Assembly (NCBI GenBank): GCA_019634625.1
Contig: JAHCBA010000039.1
Coordinates: 1-60,193, forward strand
DNA length: 60,193 bases
Reading direction: 5' to 3'
DNA from: Verrucomicrobiia bacterium
GTDB lineage: Bacteria; Verrucomicrobiota; Verrucomicrobiia; Limisphaerales; CAIMTB01
Below, in pieces: positions 18,005 to 26,230 of the stretch (the first letter of the stretch is position 1; each line of letters begins with the position of its first letter). A program made the translations under genes and the position numbers. Below the pieces are notes generated by a model. It had not been told where the DNA came from. It made no database searches and worked only from the letters and a program-made list of their open reading frames with translations.

Positions 18005-19777
18005 TCAATCGTCAATGGATGGATTTGACCCTATTGCCTCCATCGCCTGGGGCCGGCCGGAGCCGCGGGGGAGGGTGGTGAGGCGGTCGAGGGGGATGCC
18101 GGAGAAGGATTCGACAGTGCCGTCGGGCCATCGGACTTCGACGCGGTCGATGGCGGTGACGGGGCCGAGTCCGAAGTGGAGACGAGGATCGTGGCTGGAG
18201 AGGTAGCTGGTGGCGGGTTGCAGGACGGCGATGAAACGACGGGAGCCGGCAACGACGGTGGCCTGGGCGCCGATGGCGTCGCGTCCGCCCACCGCGGGAT
18301 CGATGAGGCGCAGCAGGACCCAGCGGCCGCGGCGGGGAGCGATGTTGCGAAAGAGCCGCACGGGTCCGGCGGTGCCGGCGAGGACGAGATCCGGGGCGCC
18401 GTCGTTGTCGAGGTCGGCGACGGCCAGACTGCGCCCGACCATGGCCCAGCGGGTGAAAGAAGGCTGGGCCTCGGAGACGTCGCGGAAGCGGCCGCGTCCG
18501 TCGTTGGCGAAGAGTTGGGGGCGCTGGGCGTAGCGGGCCCACCATTCGGGGACGCCTGGCAGGACCGGGGTCTGGCCCGGGGTTGCGCGGCGGACGAGTC
18601 CGTTGGCGATGGCGAGGTCCGGGGCACCGTCGAGGTCGAAGTCGGCGAGGACGGTGCCGAAGCCGGTGCCGCGCCAGGCCTGTTGCTGGAGGCCGGCCTG
18701 GGCGACGGCATCGAGGAAGAGCCCGGGAGCATCCTGGCGGAAGAGGGAATGGAATTCCTCGGCGAGGTGGGTGACGAAGAGGTCGGGACGTCCATCGCCA
18801 TCGACATCGGCCCAGGCGACGCCCATGTCGGCGGCGGGCCGGCCCATGGCGTTGAGGGCGAGGCCTCGGGGGACGGCCTCTTCGCGGAAGGTGCCGTCCC
18901 GGCGGTTGATGAAGAGCCGGTTGGGGCGGCCGTCGTCGGCGCAGAAGATGTCAGGCCAGCCGTCGCCATCGAGATCGGCGGCGAGGAGGCCGAGAGCGGC
19001 GCCGGGATGGGCGGCGAGGCCGGCGGCGACGGTGTGGTCTTCGAAGGTGGGGGTGGCGCCCGGGGTGGAGGTGGTGTTGCGCCAGAGGCGGGTGAGGGTG
19101 GGTGGGAAGGCGTGGGGGGCGCAGAAATCCTGGCGCCCGTGGGAGTCATGGCAGACCTGGGTGGGGTCGTAGTCGAGGTAGTTGCCGATGACGACATCGA
19201 GCCGGCCGTCGCGATCGAAGTCGAGGAAGGCGGCCGGGGCGGCCCAACCGGGATGATCGAGGCCGGATTCGGCGGTGACCTCCTGGAACCGGCCATTGCC
19301 CAGGTTTTGGAAGACCCGGACGCCGCCGTACTCGGTGACGACCAGATCGGTCCAGCCGTCGTTGTTGAGGTCGGCGGCAAAGGCACCCATGCCGAGGCCG
19401 GTGATGTCGAGACCGGAGCCGGCGGACACGTCCTCGAAGGTGCCGTCCTGGCGCTGGCGCCAGAGGCTGTTGCGGGCGGGGGAATCGGGACCGCCGAGCT
19501 GCACGAGGTAGAGATCGAGGAGACCGTCGTTGTCGAAGTCGAGGATGGCGATGCCCGAACCGACCTGATCGGGCATGAAGTAGCGGGTGCCGGCGACGTG
19601 ATGGAAGGCGAGGCCACGGGCATCGGTGACGTCCTCGAACCACGGCGGGTCGAGGGGTGTGGAAGTCGGCAGGGCGGGGTCGGGGCGCGGGGTGGTTTGC
19701 GGACCGCAGGCCGTGAGCCCGACTGCGAGGGCCATCAGGGCGACGAGCGTGGGTGCGGGGATCGGGATGGCGCTCAT
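18005..19777 (-). CDS. FG-GAP/VCBS repeat lipoprotein with ASPIC/UnbV domain
   Basis: The protein has 590 residues from ATG 19775-19777. The N-terminus carries a lipoprotein signal with lipobox LTAC. The body is a beta-propeller of FG-GAP/VCBS repeats, each with a calcium-binding DxDxDGxxD-like loop (DFDNDGLLD, DLNNDGWTD, DFDRDGRLD, DLDGDGWPD, DVDGDGRPD, DFDLDGAPD, DLDNDGAPD). The C-terminal 100 residues match ASPIC/UnbV (GAQATVVAG, LHFGLG, VEVRWPDGTVE). Such CRTAC1-like proteins are surface-exposed and of unknown function. It lies 116 nt downstream of the halogenase on the same strand and may belong to that sigma-controlled group. Confidence 0.9.
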   Translation of the reverse strand: MSAIPIPAPTLVALMALAVGLTACGPQTTPRPDPALPTSTPLDPPWFEDVTDARGLAFHHVAGTRYFMPDQVGSGIAILDFDNDGLLDLYLVQLGGPDSPARNSLWRQRQDGTFEDVSAGSGLDITGLGMGAFAADLNNDGWTDLVVTEYGGVRVFQNLGNGRFQEVTAESGLDHPGWAAPAAFLDFDRDGRLDVVIGNYLDYDPTQVCHDSHGRQDFCAPHAFPPTLTRLWRNTTSTPGATPTFEDHTVAAGLAAHPGAALGLLAADLDGDGWPDIFCADDGRPNRLFINRRDGTFREEAVPRGLALNAMGRPAADMGVAWADVDGDGRPDLFVTHLAEEFHSLFRQDAPGLFLDAVAQAGLQQQAWRGTGFGTVLADFDLDGAPDLAIANGLVRRATPGQTPVLPGVPEWWARYAQRPQLFANDGRGRFRDVSEAQPSFTRWAMVGRSLAVADLDNDGAPDLVLAGTAGPVRLFRNIAPRRGRWVLLRLIDPAVGGRDAIGAQATVVAGSRRFIAVLQPATSYLSSHDPRLHFGLGPVTAIDRVEVRWPDGTVESFSGIPLDRLTTLPRGSGRPQAMEAIGSNPSIDD

Positions 19778-19893
19778 GTCTGACCGGCGGTGCGGTGCGG
19801 TATCTGAGGTTCTCTCAGCACGCCTCCCACTGGCCTTCGGGATGCACGGGTGGGAGTTCGATCGCAGCCCTTCGACTGGCGCGGGGACGAGGT

Positions 19894-21390
19894 TCAGCGG
19901 TGGGCGGCCGTTCCCTTGACGCCATGACGGCGGAGGCTGGCGAGGCATTGGGGGACATCGAGGCCGCGGCGGGCTTCGGCGGCCCAGGAGTGGCAGCGTT
20001 TGCGCCAGGCGGCGGTTTCGCCGGGAGGGGCGGGGTAGGGTTTCTGGTGGGGGACATCCTGACCGATGAGGAGGGCGAGGTAGCCATCCATGCCGAAGGA
20101 ATTGGAGGCATGGAGGAGCTGGGCGCCGGCGACCACGCTGGGGCCGTTTTCGCGGTAGAAATCGACGAGGAACTGGGCGCCGTGAAGGGGGGTGTCGGCG
20201 CGGCAGGCACGCCAGAAGGGGGTGTCGAGGCGGGTATTGAACTTGTAGTGGACGGCGAGGAAATCGCGGATGTCGTCCCAGGCCTGTCCGTTGTAGCGGT
20301 TGTAGAGTTCGACGAGGGTGGGAGTGGGCTGGCAGAGGCTGTCGAGGAGGGAATCGGCGAGGGTGCTGGTCTCGACGCAGATGATCTGGAGGGCGGTGGC
20401 TTCGAGGGGTTCGACGAAGCCGACGGAATTGCCGATCCCGACGACGTTGCCGACCCAGTTGCGGGTGCGGCGACCGGAGCGGAAGCGGACGACGCGGGGT
20501 TCGGTGGCGAGTTTGGGATTGCGCTCGCGGAGTTCGGCGAGGGCGGCGTCGTCGTCGAGGAAGGCGGAGGCGAAGACGTAGCCGCGATTGATGAAGTGTT
20601 CGTGTTCGATCTGCCAGCACCAGCCGGCGTTCATGGTCTCGACGGTGGTGTAGGGGGCGACGGGTTCATCGGTGCGGGGCCAACCGGCGATGACGGCACG
20701 GTCGCAGAAGAGGGTGTCGGCGTAGGAGAGGAAGGGTTCATCGAGGGTGCGGCCGAGGATTTCGGAGCGGAAGCCGGAGGCGTCGAGGTAAAGGTCGGCG
20801 GTCCAGCGTTCGCCGGAATCGGAGACCAGGGCGGCGACGGTGCCATCGTCGGCGCGTTCGGCGCGGACGGTGGCGTTGGTGATGGGGATGGAGAAGGTGG
20901 CGCAGAGGCGTTCGAGCCAGGCGACGAACCGGGTGTTCTCGATGTGATAGGCGTGGCTGTTATGGAACTGGGGTTCGCCGTTGGGGCGGCGGGGGAAGGC
21001 TTTGTCATGGGCCATGAAGGCGGAGACGGGTCCGGCCCAGGGGGTGGAGGGGTCGTAGTAGAAGCCGTTGTTGCGGTTGAGTTCGGGGAGGCGCTGCTGG
21101 AACTCGTAGGCGAAGGTGTAGAAGAAGCAGGGGTGGGGTCCCCAGAGGAACTTGAGGCCCAGTTTCCAGGTGGGTTCGGCCAGATCGTAGAAGCCCTGGG
21201 GCTGGAGCTTGAGGTATTCGAAGAAGTGTTTGGGGAAGGCGAGCGTGGTGCCTTCGCCGACGCCGATGATGCCGAGTTCCGGGCTGCGCACGACCTGGAC
21301 ATCGAGTTGGGGCAGGCGGCGTTTGAGGGTGATGGCGGCCATCAGTCCGGCGCTTCCCGCCCCGAGGACCAGCACGCGGCGCACGTTCAT
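19894..21390 (-). CDS. Flavin-dependent (tryptophan-type) halogenase
   Basis: The protein has 498 residues. FADH2-dependent halogenases make hypohalous acid and pass it to an active-site lysine. Visible features: FAD motif LGAGSAG, GVGEGTT, the catalytic lysine in TWKLGLKF (Lys76, near the family's Lys79), the WxWxI segment AGWCWQIEHEH (the usual Pro after Ile is Glu), and the glutamate segment GFVEPLEATALQ. The start at 21388-21390 is supported by an ATGA overlap with the anti-sigma gene and an AGGA element 8 nt upstream. The substrate is unknown; no tryptophan or natural-product genes are adjacent. Many relatives in environmental genomes are uncharacterised, so activity on tryptophan should not be assumed. 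Confidence 0.88.
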   Translation of the reverse strand: MNVRRVLVLGAGSAGLMAAITLKRRLPQLDVQVVRSPELGIIGVGEGTTLAFPKHFFEYLKLQPQGFYDLAEPTWKLGLKFLWGPHPCFFYTFAYEFQQRLPELNRNNGFYYDPSTPWAGPVSAFMAHDKAFPRRPNGEPQFHNSHAYHIENTRFVAWLERLCATFSIPITNATVRAERADDGTVAALVSDSGERWTADLYLDASGFRSEILGRTLDEPFLSYADTLFCDRAVIAGWPRTDEPVAPYTTVETMNAGWCWQIEHEHFINRGYVFASAFLDDDAALAELRERNPKLATEPRVVRFRSGRRTRNWVGNVVGIGNSVGFVEPLEATALQIICVETSTLADSLLDSLCQPTPTLVELYNRYNGQAWDDIRDFLAVHYKFNTRLDTPFWRACRADTPLHGAQFLVDFYRENGPSVVAGAQLLHASNSFGMDGYLALLIGQDVPHQKPYPAPPGETAAWRKRCHSWAAEARRGLDVPQCLASLRRHGVKGTAAHR

Positions 21391-22232
21391 GGGCGGCATC
21401 CTAGGCGGGGGGAGGGGAGGAGGGCAAAGGTTGCGGAGGCGTGGGAGGGGGAATCGGCGGCTGGCGCGGGTCTGGCGGCATCGAAGGCCGAGGGGTCGAG
21501 GAGCAGGCGCTGGAGCGCCTCCGGGGCGAGATCTCCGGCGAGCAGGAAGAGAAGGTTGTCGGCCGTCCAGGCCACGGTGCCGAGACGATTGACGGCCCCT
21601 TGGGTCGGTTGGTCAGGAAGCCTGCCGTGCAGGGAGCGGGTGGAGACGACGAAGAGGTAGAACATGCCGCGCTCGGCGCCGTCGAGGCAGACCATGGCAA
21701 CCTTGTGGCCCTGCCAGGAGAGGATTCCACACCCGGCGGGAGGGATCCGGGCGAAGGCTTCCGGGATCGGGAAGGAGGCGGGGGCCTCGCGGGATTCGAG
21801 GAAGTTGCGGATCCGGTCGAGGTCGGCGGTGACGAGATCCATGCGGTATTCGCGGAGGACGGTTCGCACCATGCGGTCGGCGAAGGTTGGGAAATCGGCG
21901 CGTTCGCGTCCGGAGGGTCGAAGGGCGAAGAGGACCAGAGCGATCACCAGGCAGGCGGCGGCGGCGAGCCAGGCAGGTGGGAAGGGTAGCAAGCTGCGCC
22001 GGGATGGGGTGGCGGTCTGGCGCAGGATGCGGTCTGCGAGGCCGGGTGGGGGCGGCAGTTTCCGGAGGGCGAGGCGGGTGCCGGCCTGGAAGGCGCGGTG
22101 CCGTTCGAACCAGTCGCGGAGTTCGGGATCGCGGGCGGCGAGATCGAGGGCCCGGGTCCATTCGGGATCGTCCGGAACGTGGGGTTCCGGGCGCCACAGG
22201 CTGAGGATGTGCCGCGCTTGGTCGCGGTTCAT
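21387..22232 (-). CDS. Anti-sigma-factor-like membrane protein
   Basis: The protein has 281 residues. The cytoplasmic N-terminal 85 residues include HILSLWRPEPHVPDDPEW and LRDWFERHRAF. A single transmembrane segment follows at about 86-106 (PPAWLAAAACLVIALVLFAL). The outer domain includes CGILSWQGHKVAMVCLDG. No zinc-binding HxxxCxxC motif is present, so it is not a classical ZAS anti-sigma factor. Assignment rests on topology and on 4-nt overlaps with the ECF sigma gene upstream and the halogenase downstream. Confidence 0.75.
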   Translation of the reverse strand: MNRDQARHILSLWRPEPHVPDDPEWTRALDLAARDPELRDWFERHRAFQAGTRLALRKLPPPPGLADRILRQTATPSRRSLLPFPPAWLAAAACLVIALVLFALRPSGRERADFPTFADRMVRTVLREYRMDLVTADLDRIRNFLESREAPASFPIPEAFARIPPAGCGILSWQGHKVAMVCLDGAERGMFYLFVVSTRSLHGRLPDQPTQGAVNRLGTVAWTADNLLFLLAGDLAPEALQRLLLDPSAFDAARPAPAADSPSHASATFALLPSPRLGCRP

Positions 22233-22804
22233 GGGCGGGGTTTTGCAGGGGTGTCGGAGGTTCGGCTGAGCAGGTGCCGCTGGAGTTGGGCGATGCCGCG
22301 GGCGACGCGTGACTTCACCGTGCCGACGGGAACCCGGAGGATGCCGGCGATTTCTGGGTAGGTGTAGTTCTCGAGGTAGAACAGGGCAACGGCGGCGGCG
22401 AACGGGGCGTCGAGGCGGGCAAGGGCTTCGAGGACCAGGCGGCCGTCGGTCTCGGCGGGGGCGGCGGGTGGGATATCGGGGAGTTCGGGCTCGACGTCCG
22501 CCAGGGAGAAGTGCGGGAAGCGGAGGAGGCGTCGGCGTCGGGCGCCCGCCTCCCGATAGAGGGTGGTGAAGAGCCAGGCACGAACGCGGCTGGGATCGGC
22601 GAGGCGATGTCCGTGGCGGGCCCAGCGAAGAAAGGTCTCCTGGACAAGATCGGCGGCGTCGGATGGCTGGCGGGACATGCTGAGGGCAAACCGATACAGG
22701 GCGGCGTGGTGATCCCTTACAAGTTCCTCGAAGTCCACGTCGCTGCGTATCACGGGGTGCCGAGGTTGAGAGGCGTGAAACGAGTCTTGGGTTCCCGGGG
22801 CCAT
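22229..22804 (-). CDS. ECF-type RNA polymerase sigma factor
   Basis: The protein has 191 residues from ATG 22802-22804; an in-frame ATG at 22904-22906 would add 34 residues without similarity. Region 2 is DFEELVRDHHAALYRFALSMSRQPSDAADLVQETFLRWAR, including the polymerase- and -10-contacting DLVQETFLR. Region 4 is LARLDAPFAAAVALFYLENYTYPEIAGILRVPVGTVKSRVARG, with a clear helix-turn-helix that would read the -35 element. It overlaps the anti-sigma gene by 4 nt. This is the standard arrangement for a sigma factor held at the membrane and released by a signal. Confidence 0.93.
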   Translation of the reverse strand: MAPGTQDSFHASQPRHPVIRSDVDFEELVRDHHAALYRFALSMSRQPSDAADLVQETFLRWARHGHRLADPSRVRAWLFTTLYREAGARRRRLLRFPHFSLADVEPELPDIPPAAPAETDGRLVLEALARLDAPFAAAVALFYLENYTYPEIAGILRVPVGTVKSRVARGIAQLQRHLLSRTSDTPAKPRP

Positions 22805-23352
22805 GGGCCGGCCGTCAGGATGTCGCGGGATGCGGCGTGGGGACGACTCCGAATTCCGGCGGTGGAGGACACCCGAATCCTTGATGGATCCCTGGATGCC
22901 CCGCATCGCCGCCTTTGCCGGCCTGCTTCCCGGATCTGGAATGGGTTCAACGACATCAAGGACAACGCCTTGTCTACGGCTACGCGGCCGACAAGGCGGG
23001 AACGTCAGCCGCTGCAGCCTGATGGGGGGAAGGCGTGGGCATGTCTTGGGGGGGGCTGGACAAGGGGGCAGCGTCAACAGTAATGAGCCTGACATTCTAT
23101 TGCTTCTGTGGCGTCAACAGCAATCAGCCTGACAACCTGTTATGCTTCTGCGGTCAATGTAACAAGACGGTCCAATTATTTTAAGATGTTGACCGACAGA
23201 GGATTCGTCCGGTAGTGAGACTTTCTCGGGCGTGACACGGATTCTTGGGAGAAGAATTCCGGGAACCCTATCCGGGGGAAGATGCTCTTACCGCCGTGAA
23301 CCAACTCGATGTGATTCTACCTGGAGAGGCGGCGCACCGGCATAGTCTTTGC
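22805..23352. other. Divergent 548-bp intergenic region
   Basis: The gap lies between the ECF sigma start (minus) and the CHRD gene start (plus), so promoters for both should be inside. The GC-rich part next to sigma shows nothing clear. The middle holds the tandem AT-rich repeat at 23073-23192. I could not identify a convincing promoter. Confidence 0.5.
23073..23192. repeat. 40-bp tandem repeat of GTCAACA type
   Basis: GTCAACAG begins at 23073 and 23113, and GTCAATGT begins at 23153, exactly 40 bp apart each time. The first two units also share AGCCTGACA and TGCTTCTG. A final GTTGACC closes the block. It is the only AT-rich stretch in the gap and has no coding potential. Confidence 0.7.
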
Positions 23353-25335
23353 ATGTCCAGAGCCCGAGAGGGTTGGATCGCAGTGCTGACGTTACTGGCT
23401 TGGGGGGGGCCTCCGGCGGTCAAGGCGATGGACTTCCGGGTGGCGCAGCTTCCCAACGGGCATGTCTTTCAATGCGCGAACTGCCATGTCAGTCCGGGGG
23501 GAGGCGGGCCGCGCAATCCATTCGGGCAGGCCGTCGAGGCGATCACCGGGACGACTTCGAGGGCCTTCTGGTCGGCGGCGCTGGCGGCGCTGGATTCGGA
23601 TGGGGACGGCTTCACCAACGGGGAGGAACTGGGCGATCCCGAGGGGACCCGCAATCTGATTCCCAATCATCAGGTGACGAATCCGGGCGATCCCAACAGC
23701 CGCCCGGCGCCTCCCGCCAACCAGCCGCCGACTGTGGCGCTGATTGCTCCGCTGGACGGAGCACGGTTCGAGGCTCCGGCTTTGGTCGAGATGGTGGCCG
23801 AAGCGTCCGACCCGGACGGGAACGTGGTCCGGGTTGAGTTTCTGAGGAACGGGGAGGTGGCTGGCGAGGTGGCGGTGCCGCCCTACGTGCTGACGCTCCC
23901 GTTGGCGCCCGGGGTCCACATGCTGGCGGTGCGGGCCACCGACGACGACGGCGACACGGCGACCTCCACTGCCATCTCGGTTGAAGTGGGCGACGCGCCC
24001 GGGGTGGAGCCGACGCGGTTGACCGGCGTGACTCCAGTGGCGGAGGGGTTGGAACTGAGCTGGTCCGATGGGGTCGGCCCGTTCGTGGTGCAGTCGGCGG
24101 TGCATCTCGATGAGCCATGGGTGGCCACGGGTGGCGTTTCGGCGGCGCGGATGGCGACGGTGCCCTCCGATGGGGCAGGGGGCTACTTTCGGATCGTGGA
24201 CTTGGCGGGGGCGGGACCGATCGGGTTCACGGTGACCCTGGCGGGGGCGTTCGAACGACCGGAACCGGTGATCACCGACGGCACGGGGGCGGGCACGCTG
24301 CGGTTGGATGGCGAGACACTGACCTTCGAGATCGAGTATGCGGGGCTGTCGGGTCCGGCGGTGGCAGCGCATATCCACGGTCCTTCGGACATGACGGCAA
24401 GCTCCGGGGTGATGGTCAACCTGGCGCCGTTCCATGAGGGTGACTTCGGCGCTTCGGGACGATTCTCGGGCTCGGTCCCGCTTGAGCCCGCCGTCAAGGC
24501 CGCGCTGCTCGACGGGCGGACCTATGTGAACATCCACACCGGGGCGCATGGGGGTGGGGAGATTCGCGGGCAGGTGCTCCCGATTTTGCATCAGGCGGTT
24601 CTCAATGGGGCCAGCGAGCGGCCCAATCCGGTGGTGTCGAACGGGCGGGGCACGGCCTTGTTCCTGCTCGACGGGCTTCAGCTCACCCTGGAGATCGCCT
24701 ACCGCGGATTGTCGGGGCCGGCGACGATGGCTCACATCCACGGTCCCGCGAATGCCGCGGGCACGGCCGGGGTGCTCATTGACCTGGAGCCGTTCCACGC
24801 CGGGCCGTTCGGGGTGTCCGGGCATTTTTCCGGGACGGCGACCCTGACCCCTGCGCAACTGGAGGCGTTGGCCGGAGGGTTGACCTACGTGAACGTGCAC
24901 ACCGCCGCGAATCCGGGTGGGGAAATTCGCGGCCAGATCCGCGGGTCCGTCACCGCCATGCCGTTTGCCGTGGCCATGTCAGGCGCGGCCGAGCGACCGA
25001 ACCCGGTGGAGACGCCGGGCACCGGTTCCGGGATGGTCGCGCTGGAAGGGAATACGGTGTGGATGAACCTGCAGTATCGGGACCTCACCGGGCCGGCGGT
25101 GGCGGCGCACATTCATGGTCCCGCGGGTGTGGAGGAAAGCGCCGGGGTGCTGGTCAATCTCGCCCCGCAGCACGTCGGGCCATTTGGGGCGGGTGGAGCC
25201 TTCTTCGGCGTTGCTCACCTGACGTCGGAACAGGTGACAATGCTCCGGGACGGGTTGACCTATGTGAATATCCACACCGGGGCACATGGGGGAGGGGAGA
25301 TCCGGGGACAGGTGGTGTCCGCAGTTTCGCCGTGA
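23353..25335 (+). CDS. Secreted protein: CxxCH motif, Ig-like domain, three CHRD domains
   Basis: The protein has 660 residues from ATG 23353-23355. After a signal peptide comes CANCH (Cys41, Cys44, His45), a possible c-type heme site, then the calcium-type loop DSDGDGFTNGEELGDP. An Ig-like domain follows at about 130-215 (PTVALIAPLDGARFEAPALVEM). Three CHRD domains occupy about 290-660, each with an AHIHGP motif and the closing YVN(I/V)HT...GGEIRGQ. CHRD domains occur in bacterial secreted proteins and in chordin, and their ligand is unknown. The first and third repeats are most alike. It faces a convergent fasciclin gene. Confidence 0.88.
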   Translation: MSRAREGWIAVLTLLAWGGPPAVKAMDFRVAQLPNGHVFQCANCHVSPGGGGPRNPFGQAVEAITGTTSRAFWSAALAALDSDGDGFTNGEELGDPEGTRNLIPNHQVTNPGDPNSRPAPPANQPPTVALIAPLDGARFEAPALVEMVAEASDPDGNVVRVEFLRNGEVAGEVAVPPYVLTLPLAPGVHMLAVRATDDDGDTATSTAISVEVGDAPGVEPTRLTGVTPVAEGLELSWSDGVGPFVVQSAVHLDEPWVATGGVSAARMATVPSDGAGGYFRIVDLAGAGPIGFTVTLAGAFERPEPVITDGTGAGTLRLDGETLTFEIEYAGLSGPAVAAHIHGPSDMTASSGVMVNLAPFHEGDFGASGRFSGSVPLEPAVKAALLDGRTYVNIHTGAHGGGEIRGQVLPILHQAVLNGASERPNPVVSNGRGTALFLLDGLQLTLEIAYRGLSGPATMAHIHGPANAAGTAGVLIDLEPFHAGPFGVSGHFSGTATLTPAQLEALAGGLTYVNVHTAANPGGEIRGQIRGSVTAMPFAVAMSGAAERPNPVETPGTGSGMVALEGNTVWMNLQYRDLTGPAVAAHIHGPAGVEESAGVLVNLAPQHVGPFGAGGAFFGVAHLTSEQVTMLRDGLTYVNIHTGAHGGGEIRGQVVSAVSP

Positions 25336-25411
25336 ACTCCGATGGGGAGGATGGACGGACCTCTCCGTCGATCCTCCCCGGGATGCGAATGACCGGACTG
25401 ATCAGGGTCGT

Positions 25412-25457
25412 CCCCAAAGAAAAGGCCCGAGGCACCTTGAGTGAGGCGCTTCGGGCC
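25412..25457 (-). terminator. Intrinsic terminator of the fasciclin gene
   Basis: On the minus strand GGCCCGAAGC pairs with GCCTCGGGCC (one mismatch), and TTTTCTTTGG follows. It lies 17 nt past the fasciclin stop at 25474, where an intrinsic terminator is expected. Confidence 0.8.
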
Positions 25458-25473
25458 GGAGGGGGCGGTGGGT

Positions 25474-25962
25474 TCAGCTCCGGGGGAGAATGACCGAATC
25501 GATGACGTGGATCACGCCGTTGCTCGCGGAGATGTCGGTCTTCACGACCGTGGCCTTGTCCACCTGGACCTTCCCATCCGTCACGCTCACGGTGAACTCC
25601 TGACCCTGGACCGTCTTGACCTTGCCGGGCTTGACGTCGGCGGCTTTCACGGTGCCGGGGACGACATGGTACTTGAGGATGGCCTGCAACTTCGCCTTGT
25701 TCTCCGGCTTGAGCAGTTCGGCGACGGTCCCTTCGGGGAGTTTGGCGAACGCCTCGTCCGTGGGGGCGAAGACGGTGAAGGGACCCTTGCCCTGCAGGGT
25801 TTCGACGAGACCGGCCGCCTGGACTGCGGCAACCAGCGTCTTGAACTGTCCCGCCGACTGGGCGACAGCAACGATATCGGACGGCTTCTTGTAATCGGCC
25901 TGAGCGACGCCGATCAGGGCGGAGGTGGCAGCGACGGTGAGGATGGCAACGAGCTTTTTCAT
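25474..25962 (-). CDS. Secreted fasciclin (FAS1) domain protein
   Basis: The protein has 162 residues with signal peptide [22 protein letters not shown]. One FAS1 domain follows with the two hallmark boxes: H1-like [17 protein letters not shown], and H2-like [13 protein letters not shown] at the C-terminus. The YH motif is present in [11 protein letters not shown]1 domains mediate adhesion to polymers or cells. The AT-rich 268 bp upstream probably carries its promoter. A good intrinsic terminator follows. Confidence 0.95.
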   Translation of the reverse strand: MKKLVAILTVAATSALIGVAQADYKKPSDIVAVAQSAGQFKTLVAAVQAAGLVETLQGKGPFTVFAPTDEAFAKLPEGTVAELLKPENKAKLQAILKYHVVPGTVKAADVKPGKVKTVQGQEFTVSVTDGKVQVDKATVVKTDISASNGVIHVIDSVILPRS

Positions 25963-26230
25963 GGTTTTACGAGTTCGGATGGATGATTTGGTTGGTACAG
26001 GTTCGAACGACGAACGGGTTCAAGGTGGCCAAGGTTTATGTAGTGTCAAAAAAGAGTTTAGTATTTGTCTAAATAACTTTTGGAGTCTTGGCTCTTGTTG
26101 ATCTTTTGGATAGCATTTGTCGATTGAACGCGGTGGGAGTGGGGCTGCCGAGGTCGCGTGGGTTGGGAAGCGCGATCGGTCTGGGGCGGCGAGGGGCGGG
26201 CTCCGTGTTCGTTCCGGCGGAGGCCTGGGG

